Counted from the stretch's first letter, positions 43,697 through 53,297 are shown. The stretch: DNA of 64,000 nt from Paenisporosarcina sp. HGH0030 (GCF_000411295.1 NZ_KE150422.1:373126-437125), one strand, 5' to 3'. The notes: generated by a model not told the origin, from the sequence alone. Translations and numbers: made by a program.

Positions 43697-43909
43697 TTAT
43701 ATTTTACCCCTTTGATAGTTCTTGAAAGTGATATCTTAATAGAAATCTAATACATTAAGAAATAAAAAAGTAGATTTTTTTTAAAAAACAAAAATCATTT
43801 CAATTTAATGTAACGAATTCATGTTAAATGAAATTGATAATCATTGTCAAATTTACTAAGGATTTTTAAATGTCTAATTGTTTTTCCATAAGCCTATATT
43901 TCCTTTTAC

Positions 43910-44242
43910 TTGCAAATAAGCACTATAAAAAAACAGAAAACAAATTTCATTCAACTACGTGCCAGCGAAATAATTACCCAGCAAGACTATAGAGAGGTAA
44001 TACAGCAAAATGAGTCGAGTTTGCAGCAACTTAGTCACACTAAATTGGAATTAGGAAAGAAACTTAATAATTCCTCAAACCATAAGCAAGTGATAATAAT
44101 TCAGAAACAGCTTGCTCACATTACAAAGTTGGATAGTTTAACACCAGAGTTATTGCACCGCCTAATCGAAAGGTTAGAAATAAAAGCAGACGGAACAGCG
44201 AGAATCTTTTATAGATTCTCGTTGCCATCTGCTATTGTTTAA
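43910..44242 (+). pseudogene. Large serine recombinase C-terminal remnant
   Basis: The frame reads LRASEIITQQDYREVIQQNE, a coiled-coil stretch, then LTPELLHRLIERLEIKADGT and ARIFYRFSLPSA. This is the end of the long C-terminal arm of phage-type/Tn-type large serine recombinases. The catalytic, recombinase and zinc-ribbon domains are absent. It marks a former integrative element at this position. Confidence 0.85.
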
Positions 44243-44479
44243 CGTAATTTTAGCAACACGCAGCACTCCACATGTGCAGAGTGTATGTGGCAACACAAGG
44301 GTGCTGGTGGGTTTATACATTCTTAAGACGTTTTTCTTTTAGAAAACAGACTTTATCAAAACAAAAGCTGCCGGCTGAAAAGGAACTTGAAACTGAATAA
44401 AATAAGTACACATGAGTTGATGTGATTCATTTTTTCTCTAACTTTTTGAGGGTTACATCATTTCACTGTCCCCGTCCCA

Positions 44480-45442
44480 TCAACATTCTTTTCCAAAGTT
44501 ATCAAGCAATGCACGCACTTCATCTGTTGATTTCGTGTTCATCAATTGATTTCTTAATTCACCAGCTCCACGGAATCCTTTGACATAAATTTTGAAAAAA
44601 CGATGAAGCCCTGTGATTGAACGTGGCAGTGCTTCCGCATATTGATCTTGAAGATCAAGCTGCAGTCTTAAAAGATCAAGGTATTCTTTACTGCTATGCT
44701 CTTTTGGCTCTTTTTCAAAAGCAAAAGGATTTTTAAAAATACCTCGCCCGATCATAACGCCATCAATACCATATTGTTCAGCAAGCTGCAGCCCAGTTTG
44801 ACGGTCAGGAATGTCTCCATTGATTGTTAGCAGCGTATTTGGTGCGATACTGTCACGTAATTTTTTGATTTCCGGAATTAGCTCCCAATGCGCATCTACT
44901 TGGCTCATTTCCTTTCTTGTACGTAAATGAATAGAAAGGTTCGCAATATCCTGTTTTAAAATGTGCGTTAGCCACTCCTCCCACTCATTTACATCCTCAT
45001 AGCCAAGTCGTGTTTTCACGCTGACAGGCAGTCCGCCCGCTTTTGCTGCTTGAATAAGTTCTGCCGCAACGTCTGGACGCAGAATAAGGCCACTACCCTT
45101 CCCTCTCGATGCCACATTAGGTACAGGGCAGCCCATATTAATATCGATGCCTTTAAATCCTAGCTCTGCCATGCCAATACTCATTTGACGGAAATATTCG
45201 GGATTATCCCCCCAAATATGTGCCACCAATGGCTGTTCATCTTCTGTAAAAGTCAAACGGCCACGCACACTTTTCATGCCCTCTGGATGACAATAGCTAT
45301 CCGAGTTTGTAAACTCTGTGAAAAATACATCCGGTCTACCTGCTTTACTTACTACGTGACGAAAAACAACATCTGTCACATCTTCCATTGGTGCAAGTAC
45401 AAAAAATGGTCGTGGTAAATCACGCCAAAAATTTTCTGTCAT
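44480..45442 (-). CDS. dus: tRNA-dihydrouridine synthase
   Basis: An FMN-dependent TIM-barrel enzyme of about 320 residues. Motifs: [40 protein letters not shown] (with the Cys region), [37 protein letters not shown] and [16 protein letters not shown]. It reduces uridines of the tRNA D-loop. The family's variant form here (MEDVTD...TEFTNSDSY) is common in Firmicutes. The start is either the ATG at 45442 or a TTG at 45454, which is very close to GAGAGGA. Confidence 0.93.
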   Translation of the reverse strand: MTENFWRDLPRPFFVLAPMEDVTDVVFRHVVSKAGRPDVFFTEFTNSDSYCHPEGMKSVRGRLTFTEDEQPLVAHIWGDNPEYFRQMSIGMAELGFKGIDINMGCPVPNVASRGKGSGLILRPDVAAELIQAAKAGGLPVSVKTRLGYEDVNEWEEWLTHILKQDIANLSIHLRTRKEMSQVDAHWELIPEIKKLRDSIAPNTLLTINGDIPDRQTGLQLAEQYGIDGVMIGRGIFKNPFAFEKEPKEHSSKEYLDLLRLQLDLQDQYAEALPRSITGLHRFFKIYVKGFRGAGELRNQLMNTKSTDEVRALLDNFGKEC

Positions 45443-45514
45443 ATTTAAATTCAAATCCTCTCATTATGGGTACATAGTCAAACGCTCGGTCAAAAAATAT
45501 AAAGCGAAATGAAA

Positions 45515-45550
45515 AAAGGAACGTATTCCTCGATGGGAAATACGTTCTTT
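45515..45550 (-). terminator. rlmCD terminator
   Basis: AAAGGAACGTATT / AAATACGTTCTTT stem directly after the stop at 45557; T run on the minus side. Confidence 0.85.
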
Positions 45551-45556
45551 TATATA

Positions 45557-46921
45557 TTATACTAACTCCAACCAAGCCACCGCTTCACAATGTGTCGTCT
45601 GCGGGAACATATCGACTGGTTGCACTTCTTGCGTAACATACCCACCATCTTCTAATATGCGTAAATCTCTTGCCAAGGTACCTGGATTACATGATACATA
45701 AACTACACGCTTCGGCTTTTGTTCCAAAATCGTCTGCAATAATGCTTCGTCGCATCCTTTACGTGGAGGATCGACTACTAGTACATCGGCAGTTTTTCCT
45801 TCTTTATACCATTTCGGGATGACGACTTCTGCTGGGCCAGCTTCGAAGTAAGTGTTTGTGAAGCCATTGATTTCAGCGTTTCGTTTGGCATCTTCGATGG
45901 CTTGTGGAACGATTTCCACACCTAGTACTTGTTTCGCTTTTTTAGCGAGGAACAAAGAAATGGTGCCGATTCCGCAGTAGGCATCAATGACGGTTTCTCC
46001 ACCTGTTAGTTGAGCGTAGTCCAGTGCTTGTTGGTACAACACTTCGGTTTGTTCTGGATTCACTTGATAGAACGAACGCGCTGAAATTTCAAAACGCACG
46101 TCACCGATCAAATCTTCAATGGCGTCTTTGCCCCAAAGTGTGATGGTCTTGTCGCCGAAGATAACGTTGGTTTTTTCTTCGTTTACGTTTTGAACGATGG
46201 AAGTGACTTGTGGCAAGATACGTTGGATAACGGCCACTGCTTCGTCTTTTTCCTTGAATTTCTTTTTCTTCGTAATGAGCACGACCATGATTTCACCAGT
46301 TGCGCGGCCTTTGCGCACAACAACATGACGTAGCATCCCTTGGTGAGATTTTTCTTCATACGGCATTATGCCGAGGTTGCCGAGTTCTTTCTTCAATTCA
46401 CGTAGAATGTCGTCCGCATCTTCGGTCTCGATGATACAGATATCCGTGTCGACAATTTCATGTGAACGGGTTTTATAGAACCCACCGACCACTCGTCCAT
46501 CTTGCAATCCGAATGGAATTTGAGATTTGTTGCGGTAACGCCAAGGGTTGTCCATTCCTTTTACAGGAAGGACAGGCACGTCTGGCAGTTTCCCGATTCT
46601 AGTCATCGCATTTTTAACCATTTGCTGTTTCCACAGAAGCTGTCCTTCGTAGGATAGATGCTGAACTTGGCAGCCTCCACATTCATCAAATACATGGCAA
46701 GGTGGTGCAACACGGTGTTCAGATGGTTTGATAACTTCAATCAATTTGGCAAAGCCATACGATTTCAAGGTTTTCAGGACATGGACTTCTGCCATTTCTC
46801 CAGGCAGTGCGCCCACGATAAATAACGGGTAGCCATTTACTTTGGCGACTCCCGCTCCGTCATGCGTCAGATCTTCTATATGAACCGTGATTCGGTCGTT
46901 TTTTTGTACTGGTAAAGACAT
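45557..46921 (-). CDS. rlmCD: 23S rRNA (uracil-5-)-methyltransferase RlmCD
   Basis: A protein of 454 residues with an N-terminal TRAM domain (about 8-65), then the iron-sulfur cysteine cluster CHVFDECGGCQVQHL plus a fourth Cys further on. The SAM-binding methyltransferase domain has TVIDAYCGIGTISLFLAKKA, a DPPRKGCDEALL loop and the catalytic Cys in VYVSCNPGTLARDL. In Bacillus subtilis the orthologue methylates both U747 and U1939 of 23S rRNA. The ATG at 46921 follows GGAGGAAGTTGA. In Bacillus it sits beside dgkB and gatCAB; here about 11 kb of other genes separate them. Confidence 0.92.
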   Translation of the reverse strand: MSLPVQKNDRITVHIEDLTHDGAGVAKVNGYPLFIVGALPGEMAEVHVLKTLKSYGFAKLIEVIKPSEHRVAPPCHVFDECGGCQVQHLSYEGQLLWKQQMVKNAMTRIGKLPDVPVLPVKGMDNPWRYRNKSQIPFGLQDGRVVGGFYKTRSHEIVDTDICIIETEDADDILRELKKELGNLGIMPYEEKSHQGMLRHVVVRKGRATGEIMVVLITKKKKFKEKDEAVAVIQRILPQVTSIVQNVNEEKTNVIFGDKTITLWGKDAIEDLIGDVRFEISARSFYQVNPEQTEVLYQQALDYAQLTGGETVIDAYCGIGTISLFLAKKAKQVLGVEIVPQAIEDAKRNAEINGFTNTYFEAGPAEVVIPKWYKEGKTADVLVVDPPRKGCDEALLQTILEQKPKRVVYVSCNPGTLARDLRILEDGGYVTQEVQPVDMFPQTTHCEAVAWLELV

Positions 46922-47045
46922 TCAACTTCCTCCATTTCAATTGCTTTTATTGTAGCATGAAGGCATGAAAAAAGCAGAATGGCTTATACCATTTATCTAT
47001 TCACCTTAACATGTCATTAACGATGATCATTTCAGCGTCTACAAC

Positions 47046-47264
47046 TTAATATAAGCGCTGCTGACAAGGTGGAAATGGATTTATGTCTTGGATCGTTTGA
47101 TATTCATAATGCTTAATCGCAAACTGGGTGTGATATAAGTACTCCATGATGTAAAGTTGATCGCCATCAGCATTGCATAATATACCGGAAGTTCCTTGAC
47201 CATTTGTAAATGAAACACCTATCGGCTGACCAATTAAGTGCCAGATTTTCTGTTGCCAATTCAT
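47046..47264 (-). CDS. Small conserved hypothetical protein
   Basis: 72 residues: MNWQQKIWHLIGQPIGVSFT, a Sm-like small beta-barrel pattern (GTSGILCNADGDQLYIMEYL) and a Pro/Cys-containing tail. Excellent ribosome-binding site (AAAAGGAGTGA). It is soluble, with no signal. Role unknown; short proteins of this kind in spore-formers are sometimes coat-associated, but that is a guess. Confidence 0.7.
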   Translation of the reverse strand: MNWQQKIWHLIGQPIGVSFTNGQGTSGILCNADGDQLYIMEYLYHTQFAIKHYEYQTIQDINPFPPCQQRLY

Positions 47265-47446
47265 AAAAAATCACTCCTTTTAGTTACCATATGGAGCTTG
47301 GCAAAATATGTGCAGTCAATCTGGGTCGGTGTTAAATTTACTCTGGACCTATGAAAATTTATAGGTTAATAGTAAACTACGCTTAACAGACTAGAAGTTT
47401 TGTTGTATAGACTATGTAAAAATAAAATGGGGGCATCGAAATAATA

Positions 47447-47839
47447 ATGAGGAAGTTCCCCAAAATTCTCCTAAAAGTGGTTTCAACCATCCTGATCTGT
47501 TTTGTGGTGCTTAAGTTAAATTCGTTTCATGACAAAAAATTGGCGGATGATCGGATTGGCAAGGTAATTGAATTACAAGGGGCAAATCTGGAGGAAGCAA
47601 GAATCGAAAGAGATTTCTATGACTACTTCGAATCCGGATATGTAAAAGATATATATTTCAACGACGATCCAGATATAGAATACAGGTACGTTTACGAAAA
47701 GTCTCGGGATATGGTATATGTGTCGGCTTTTGTTGGAAATGCTTCTATCGACCTGACAAACAAGGTTGCTAAATATGAAGAATTCATGGACGTGTATTTC
47801 AATTCGGGTGGTAATATTGAAAGAGTTGAAAAAAGATAG
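47447..47839 (+). CDS. DUF3139-like membrane-anchored protein
   Basis: 130 residues with one N-terminal membrane anchor (LLKVVSTILICFVVLKL) and an outside domain containing YFNDDPDIEYRYVYEKSRDM, the pattern I associate with DUF3139. Function unknown. The ribosome-binding site (GGGGG, 13 bases away) is poor, and the start could be a little downstream. A new gene begins 57 bases later on the same strand. Confidence 0.65.
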   Translation: MRKFPKILLKVVSTILICFVVLKLNSFHDKKLADDRIGKVIELQGANLEEARIERDFYDYFESGYVKDIYFNDDPDIEYRYVYEKSRDMVYVSAFVGNASIDLTNKVAKYEEFMDVYFNSGGNIERVEKR

Positions 47840-47896
47840 TCGTGTTTTCATTTTTATGCTTACAAAAAAAAAATTCACTCTCAAGGGGCGATTACA

Positions 47897-48307
47897 TTGG
47901 AACAGGCAAAACAAAAGATTCATTCATTTTTAATGTTTGAAGGGGCTGCGGAAGAAGCAATCAATACCTATACGTCACTATTTGATCAGTCCGAAATCAT
48001 TAATATTAATCGTTACGAAGCGAACCAAGGCGGCAAAGAAGGTTCAGTTATGCACGCTATATTCTCTATTAAAGGACAAGAGTTCATGGCTAGTGACAGT
48101 TATGTTCAGCATGCTTTTACATTCACCCCGTCGATTTCATTGTTTGTGACATGTGACTCCGAAGAAGAAATTGATCAGGCTTTCGAGAAATTGTCTCAAG
48201 GCGGAGAAGTATTGATGCCACTGGGTGCCTATCCATTCAGTCCAAAGTTTGGATGGATTAACGATCGATTCGGTGTTTCTTGGCAATTGAGTCTTCCCAT
48301 CTATTAA
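47897..48307 (+). CDS. PhnB-like VOC-family protein
   Basis: 136 residues: KIHSFLMFEGAAEEAINTYT, SLFDQSEIININRYE, and MHAIFSIKGQEFMASDSYVQ, then FGVSWQLSLP at the end. This is the PhnB / '3-demethylubiquinone-9 3-methyltransferase-like' branch of the VOC fold, usually of unknown function. It uses a TTG start 8 bases after AAGGGG. It ends in a strong hairpin terminator. Confidence 0.88.
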   Translation: MEQAKQKIHSFLMFEGAAEEAINTYTSLFDQSEIININRYEANQGGKEGSVMHAIFSIKGQEFMASDSYVQHAFTFTPSISLFVTCDSEEEIDQAFEKLSQGGEVLMPLGAYPFSPKFGWINDRFGVSWQLSLPIY

Positions 48308-48314
48308 TCATTGA

Positions 48315-48345
48315 AGGGGGCTTCCTTATTGGAAGCCCCCTTCTC
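48315..48345 (+). terminator. Terminator after PhnB-like gene
   Basis: AGGGGGCTTCC / GGAAGCCCCCT stem, loop TTATT, T-rich tail. Confidence 0.9.
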
Positions 48346-48407
48346 TTTAACCATCACATTGGTTAGGTCGCTCTTGTTCAATCAAATCAATAATCTTTAT
48401 TGTTTTT

Positions 48408-48530
48408 TTATCTCTTTGAATGGTTATTTCGCAAGATTGCATTTTTTAATAATCTCACTATAAAAAGTGAGAATGAAATTACTCCTATTAAGCTTAAAGT
48501 TATTAAAAAAACAGTAAGAATAACATTCAT
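48408..48530 (-). CDS. 40-residue single-pass membrane protein
   Basis: A short frame with good start signals (GGGGG, 7 bases, ATG) encodes an almost purely hydrophobic helix (VILTVFLITLSLIGVISFSL) and a basic tail (RLLKNAILRNNHSKR). It begins 21 bases after the stop of the racemase gene on the same strand, so it is probably co-transcribed with it. Function unknown. Confidence 0.55.
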   Translation of the reverse strand: MNVILTVFLITLSLIGVISFSLFIVRLLKNAILRNNHSKR

Positions 48531-48551
48531 TTTTAAACCCCCAAGAATTTT

Positions 48552-49241
48552 CTATTCTAATGCCAATTTAACGGCTTCCAGGGCATGTATCACAGTTGTA
48601 TCAAATAAAGGAACTTCAGCGTCTTCAGGTCTTATTAATAATCCAATTTCTGTACACCCCAAGATAATTCCTTCTGCTCCATCATCTATTAAACTTTTGA
48701 TTACTTTTTGATAGTACTCCCTTGAAGATTGCTGGATATTTCCTAAGCACAACTCTTCAAAAATCACCCTGTTAATAACTTCACGGTCCTCTTGATTAGG
48801 CACCAAAACCTTAATCCCATTAGACTCGATGCGTGATTTATAAAAGTCTTGTTCCATTGTATATTTAGTGCCTAGTAACCCTATCGTACGTACATCAGAC
48901 TTAAGGATTTGATTCGCTGTGGCATCCGCAATATGTAGGATAGGGATGCTAATTTTTTCTTCAATATATGCAATCACTTTGTGCATAGTATTGGTACAAA
49001 TGATAATAAAATCTGCCCCCGCTTTTTCTAAAGACAGTGCAACATCTCCTAATACATGTCCGGCTTTCTCCCACTCATCTTCTGCTTGATAACGCTGAAT
49101 CTCAGCGAAGTCCACGCTATACATAATGCATTTAGCCGAATGTAATCCACCTAATTGCTTTTTTACTTCCTGGTTGATTAGCTGGTAATACTTAGCTGAG
49201 GATTCCCAGCTCATACCACCTATTAGACCAATAGTTTTCAT
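48552..49241 (-). CDS. Aspartate/glutamate racemase family protein
   Basis: 229 residues: MKTIGLIGGMSWESSAKYYQ at the N-terminus, the first catalytic Cys in IICTNTMHK (about residue 83) and the second in IILGCTEIGLL (about 195), with a conserved DTTVIHALEAV ending. It is a cofactor-independent racemase with a two-Cys mechanism, of the RacX/YgeA type that acts on several amino acids. D-amino acids for the wall or for release are plausible products. Soluble; probably co-transcribed with the small membrane ORF downstream. Confidence 0.9.
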   Translation of the reverse strand: MKTIGLIGGMSWESSAKYYQLINQEVKKQLGGLHSAKCIMYSVDFAEIQRYQAEDEWEKAGHVLGDVALSLEKAGADFIIICTNTMHKVIAYIEEKISIPILHIADATANQILKSDVRTIGLLGTKYTMEQDFYKSRIESNGIKVLVPNQEDREVINRVIFEELCLGNIQQSSREYYQKVIKSLIDDGAEGIILGCTEIGLLIRPEDAEVPLFDTTVIHALEAVKLALE

Positions 49242-49267
49242 AAATAATCTCCTATCATCAGTTTATG

Positions 49268-49708
49268 TCAGTGCACGATTGCTGCTCTCAAATTGCTGAT
49301 GCCATTTTCTAAATACCCTTTTAGGCAGGTCAGCATATAAACCCAGCCTTCTTTGTTATTTAATAACTGACTAATTAATTCCTCGTCATTTTCATTCCAG
49401 CCTTTTTCGTTCACTTCTATAATTGTCTTCGTATCATCTAGTTCGTTGAACATAATCGTCACAGTATGTTCTTCTCCTGATGGACCCCATTTGAAGACAA
49501 TTTTTTTATTTTCCTGAATTTCCACTACGGTTACTTCCACTTCTGCATTGTATTCTTCATATCTCCAGGTAAAGGTCTTGCCTTGTTCCAATTTTCCAGA
49601 ACCAGCTGAAAACCAAAAATTAGCCATTTGCTCTGGTTCAATGAACGCATTGAATACCTCATGTGCGGGTTTCATTATTTTTAATTTTGTATGTACTTGA
49701 ATATCCAT
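49268..49708 (-). CDS. SRPBCC (AHSA1-like) domain protein
   Basis: 146 residues: KLKIMKPAHEVFNAFIEPEQ, MANFWFSAGSG, FTWRYEEYNAEVEVTVVEIQ and the C-terminal helix EGWVYMLTCLKGYLENG. This is the AHSA1/START-like cavity fold, usually binding a small hydrophobic ligand or acting in stress. The ATG at 49708 is preferred over 49750 because of AAAGGGGATT. It lies 26 bases ahead of the racemase gene, so an operon is possible. Confidence 0.85.
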   Translation of the reverse strand: MDIQVHTKLKIMKPAHEVFNAFIEPEQMANFWFSAGSGKLEQGKTFTWRYEEYNAEVEVTVVEIQENKKIVFKWGPSGEEHTVTIMFNELDDTKTIIEVNEKGWNENDEELISQLLNNKEGWVYMLTCLKGYLENGISNLRAAIVH

Positions 49709-49908
49709 ATATTTTTTAATCCCCTTTGTATTGTTTTTATTTTTATCCATACCTATATATTCAATATTAGTCGTTCAACACCTTTAAAAAATCTATATTC
49801 AGATCAAAATGCTCTCCGTATGTCTATGTCTTGTTTAAGGTTTTAACTAAAAGCGGTTAGAATGAAAGTAAGGCGGAATCATCTCGCTTTATTATTGGAG
49901 GTTTTAAT

Positions 49909-50892
49909 ATGAAAGCACTTATATATAACACATTTGGCGGACCCGAAGTATTGGAATACCATGACATGCCCAACCCAGTTATCGATCCAAATGAAATTTT
50001 GATCCGCATGAAAGCGATTGGCTTGAACTTTGCCGACGTCTATAGGAGAAAAGGGAACTACCACCTTGAGGGGGAACCTCCTTATATTCTGGGGTATGAA
50101 GGAGCAGGCATTGTGGAACAAGTAGGAGCAGATATTCAAGGTATTCAAAAAGGGGACCGAATTGCATTTGCGGATGTCCCGTTTGCCAACGCCGAACTGG
50201 TGGCTGTTCCAATGGATAAAGCCATCCCCCTACCGGAGTCCATTTCATTTGAAGAAGCTTCTTCCGTCTTGTTGCAAGGGTTGACAGCCCATTACTTGAC
50301 GAAGGACAGTTACTCAGTGAATAAGAATGATGTAGTACTTGTACACGCGGCTGCTGGCGGTGTCGGGCAGCTTCTAATTCAGATTGCCAAGTTGCTTGGT
50401 GGAAAAGTGATTGGTTTGACATCTTCAGAGAAAAAAGCAAAAGCAGCTAAAGACGCCGGAGCGGATGTAGTGTTTCTTTACAAGGATGACTGGAAGTCGG
50501 CAGTTCTTAATGAAACACATGGCAAAGGTGTAGATGTTGTGTATGAGTCCGTGGGTTCTACATTGATGGACAGTTTTGCGGCAACTCGAGTCGGTGGTAC
50601 GGTTGTCTTCTATGGAATGGCTGGTGGTGACCCGGTTTCTGTCGACCCACGCATGTTGATGGATACATCTAAAACGCTGACAGGCGGAGACTTATGGAAT
50701 GTCTTGACCTCTAGAGAAGAACGAGTGGCTCGTTCAGGTGAGTTGTTCCGATGGATGGAAGAAGGAAAAGTGAAATTAGCGAAGCCGACCACGTTTGCAT
50801 TGCATGAGGGACAGGAAGCCCATCGCTACTTGGAAAGCCGTCAAAGCACAGGGAAAATTTTATTAATTCCTTCGAACGGAGAGTCAAAATGA
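49909..50892 (+). CDS. Quinone oxidoreductase-like MDR-family enzyme
   Basis: A zinc-free medium-chain dehydrogenase of 327 residues: MKALIYNTFGGPEVLEYHDM, ILGYEGAGIVEQVGADIQGI, AAAGGVGQLLIQIAKLLGGK (NADPH site A/G-x-G-G-V-G) and GKGVDVVYESVG. It should reduce quinones or enones with NADPH in the cytoplasm. The ATG follows GGAGGTTTTAAT. The stop overlaps the start of the MBL gene (ATGA), so both are made from one transcript. Confidence 0.9.
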   Translation: MKALIYNTFGGPEVLEYHDMPNPVIDPNEILIRMKAIGLNFADVYRRKGNYHLEGEPPYILGYEGAGIVEQVGADIQGIQKGDRIAFADVPFANAELVAVPMDKAIPLPESISFEEASSVLLQGLTAHYLTKDSYSVNKNDVVLVHAAAGGVGQLLIQIAKLLGGKVIGLTSSEKKAKAAKDAGADVVFLYKDDWKSAVLNETHGKGVDVVYESVGSTLMDSFAATRVGGTVVFYGMAGGDPVSVDPRMLMDTSKTLTGGDLWNVLTSREERVARSGELFRWMEEGKVKLAKPTTFALHEGQEAHRYLESRQSTGKILLIPSNGESK

Positions 50893-51704
50893 TTATCTTT
50901 CAAAAAGACAGTTTGACTGTTTTTCAGAGCGCGCTATGGAAAACGACAAGCTCAGTAGTTGAGACAGATGACTTGATCTTGGTTGTCGATCCCAATTGGC
51001 TCCCCCTTGAAATTCAGGAAATACAGGAATTTGTGGCAAACATACGCAACGGCAAAGACTTGTATCTGTTATTCACACATGGTGATTTTGATCACATTAT
51101 CGGGTATCACGCATTCCCCGATGCCAAAGTAATCGGTAGTAAGGGCATGCAGGAACATCCGAGAAAACAATACAAGCTCGATTTAATTCAGCATTTTGAT
51201 AATGAATATTATGTTGAGAGAACTTATCCTATAGAGTTCCCAACAATTGATTTGGTCATTGAAAAGGATGGACAACAACTCGTCCTAGGCGATACAACGA
51301 TGACCTTTTATTTATCCCCCGGACACACGCATGATGGATTATTTACTGTCATCGAGCCCCTGGGCATCTGGATAACTGGAGACTATCTCTCCGATTTTGA
51401 ACTTCCCTATTTATTCGATAGTGCAAATGCATACCTAGAAACACTTCATAAAGCGCAGGCAATTTTGGATTCTCATAATATTAAGGTACTAGTTCCAGGG
51501 CATGGACAAGCTACAGACAATGAAAACGAGATAAAACGAAGAATTGAGCTGGCACATGATTATCTTGAGAGATTGATTGATGCCGTGAAAAGAGAAGATG
51601 CGGAAGCCATTCTGAGCTTGGAAAAAGAGATGCCTTTCCCATCGAATTTCACGAAAGAATGCCATCAGAAAAACGTAGAAATTATCCGTGAAGAAAATAC
51701 TTAA
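50889..51704 (+). CDS. Metallo-beta-lactamase fold hydrolase
   Basis: 271 residues with metal-binding motif HGDFDH (64-69; the second His of the usual HxHxDH is Asp), SPGHTHDGLF, WITGDYLSDFE and VLVPGHGQ. These define an MBL-fold hydrolase, with one metal site altered compared with glyoxalase II. Substrate unknown. It is translationally coupled to the quinone oxidoreductase gene, suggesting linked detoxification steps (inference). Confidence 0.88.
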   Translation: MIIFQKDSLTVFQSALWKTTSSVVETDDLILVVDPNWLPLEIQEIQEFVANIRNGKDLYLLFTHGDFDHIIGYHAFPDAKVIGSKGMQEHPRKQYKLDLIQHFDNEYYVERTYPIEFPTIDLVIEKDGQQLVLGDTTMTFYLSPGHTHDGLFTVIEPLGIWITGDYLSDFELPYLFDSANAYLETLHKAQAILDSHNIKVLVPGHGQATDNENEIKRRIELAHDYLERLIDAVKREDAEAILSLEKEMPFPSNFTKECHQKNVEIIREENT

Positions 51705-51714
51705 TCCCATTAGA

Positions 51715-51755
51715 AAACCGCTTGGTTCATTACAACCCAAGCGGTTTCTTTATTT
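51715..51755. terminator. Bidirectional terminator
   Basis: AAACCGCTTGG / CCAAGCGGTTT stem between convergent genes at 51704 and 51780. Confidence 0.85.
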
Positions 51756-51779
51756 CGATTATGCAACAGTTCGTCTACA

Positions 51780-52532
51780 TTACTTTAATTTGTTAGCGTC
51801 TTGTTGTTTCATGGATTGAATCGTTCCTAATACAATTCCCATTACCTGTCCTTTAAGAGCATCCGGCACAGATTCATTGGTAGGATTGCGATAGATAAAG
51901 TGATTCGGTTCTCCGTTATATGAAAATCCGAGCTGTGTTAGGTCGTTCTTCAAAGAATCTGGTATTTGATTCGAACCTGTAGATTCTTCAAAATACTCTG
52001 TTGGAGCTACATATAGCTCTACATCATCGAGACTGGAAGAGACGATAAGCAGGTTTGTGTCACCAGATAGAACCCATTGTCCTTTAGAACGAATGGATAT
52101 TCCCGCATGTTCTAACCCAGAGACTCCATCCAGATTCACACCAAAAATCTGATTGATCAATACTCTTATCTCTGCTCCAGTAATAGATTTATTCTGAACT
52201 TCAATGTACCGATCCATGACTTCATTTTTAGGCATGTCCATAATTTCAGCATCCAGTTCCGTTGAGACTGCCGTTACATTTAAGGACCTGCGAAGACTTT
52301 CCATGACTGAAATGTTGTACATGGACACTTTATTACCGTAGTTTTTTTCTGAAATGTAATTCAAATCTATACCGAAAACGCCCTCTACCACTTCACGTAC
52401 TTCTGTCCCGTTCACTTCAGCACCAAATGATTTTAAGTAAAGATCCATGACTTCCGTTTTTGGCATTTCATTAATATTTCCCACTGAATTTCCGATTGCT
52501 TTCATTACCGCTGCTGTATATTTGTTTTCCAT
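51780..52532 (-). CDS. Hypothetical protein with internal duplication
   Basis: A soluble protein of 250 residues. Residues about 23-61 (MPKTEVMDLYLKSFGAEVNG, TEVREVVEGVFGIDLNYIS) and 99-137 (MPKNEVMDRYIEVQNKSITG, AEIRVLINQIFGVNLDGVS) are clear repeats of one helical module. A C-terminal domain of about 110 residues follows (WVLSGDTNLLIVSSSLDDVE, ELYVAP, LGFSYNGEPNHFIYRNP). Family not recognised. AGGAGGATATGTT precedes the ATG. Monocistronic. Confidence 0.75.
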   Translation of the reverse strand: MENKYTAAVMKAIGNSVGNINEMPKTEVMDLYLKSFGAEVNGTEVREVVEGVFGIDLNYISEKNYGNKVSMYNISVMESLRRSLNVTAVSTELDAEIMDMPKNEVMDRYIEVQNKSITGAEIRVLINQIFGVNLDGVSGLEHAGISIRSKGQWVLSGDTNLLIVSSSLDDVELYVAPTEYFEESTGSNQIPDSLKNDLTQLGFSYNGEPNHFIYRNPTNESVPDALKGQVMGIVLGTIQSMKQQDANKLK

Positions 52533-52728
52533 AACATATCCTCCTTCTCATCTTATTTCTCTAAACCCCATGTTATTAAAAATGCGATTCCAATTCTCTT
52601 AAGCTTTGCTACTTTCCTTGGAAATAGTGAATATGGTACAAAGAATATGTATCCATTAACTTATATATAATAGAATGTTAATTGTCAAACGTTCAAAAAC
52701 TAAACCGTATGAACAAAGGAGAAAAACG

Positions 52729-53247
52729 ATGCTTAAAAAACCTCTACGTGACGAATACCCTGCTTATTACGAAAACTATATCGGGCTGGTACCAGATGGT
52801 GAACTGACAGATAATCTGAACACACAGATTCAGGACATGATTACACTATTTTCGAGCGTCGATGAAACGCAGGCGAATTATCGCTATGCCGAGAACAAAT
52901 GGACATTGAAAGAAGTCATTGGTCATATCACGGACACTGAACGGATTATGAGTTACCGACTACTACGAATAGCTAGAGGCGATCAAACGCCATTGTCTGG
53001 TTACGATGACGAACAATATGTCCGAGAAGCTTCATTTCATTCCCGCTCCTTATCAAATTTGCTTGAAGAATTGGTGGCAGTCCGATATTCAACTGTCAGT
53101 TTAATCAAAGGATTGCATGAAAACACATGGCCGAGAAAAGGTATCGCAAACAACGGAGAAATAACTGTCCGAGCACTGGCCTATATCATTGCAGGTCATG
53201 AACTTCACCATGTGAAGATTATCAAGGAAAGTTATCTGAAGCGTTGA
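52729..53247 (+). CDS. DinB-family protein
   Basis: 172 residues: metal-type His in VIGHITDTERIMSYRLLRIA (about residue 66) and two in AGHELHHVKIIKESYL near the C-terminus. It belongs to the DinB_2 branch, distinct from the two DinB genes at 12 kb. The ATG at 52729 follows AAAGGAG at 7 bases. Substrate unknown; bacillithiol-dependent transfer reactions occur in this fold. Confidence 0.87.
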   Translation: MLKKPLRDEYPAYYENYIGLVPDGELTDNLNTQIQDMITLFSSVDETQANYRYAENKWTLKEVIGHITDTERIMSYRLLRIARGDQTPLSGYDDEQYVREASFHSRSLSNLLEELVAVRYSTVSLIKGLHENTWPRKGIANNGEITVRALAYIIAGHELHHVKIIKESYLKR

Positions 53248-53256
53248 ACTCATAAA

Positions 53257-53291
53257 AAAACGCTTGGATCTCATTGATTCAAGCGTTTTGA
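53257..53291. terminator. Bidirectional terminator
   Basis: AAAACGCTTGGATC / GATTCAAGCGTTTT stem between convergent dinB and terC genes. Confidence 0.8.
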
Positions 53292-53297
53292 ATTTGT

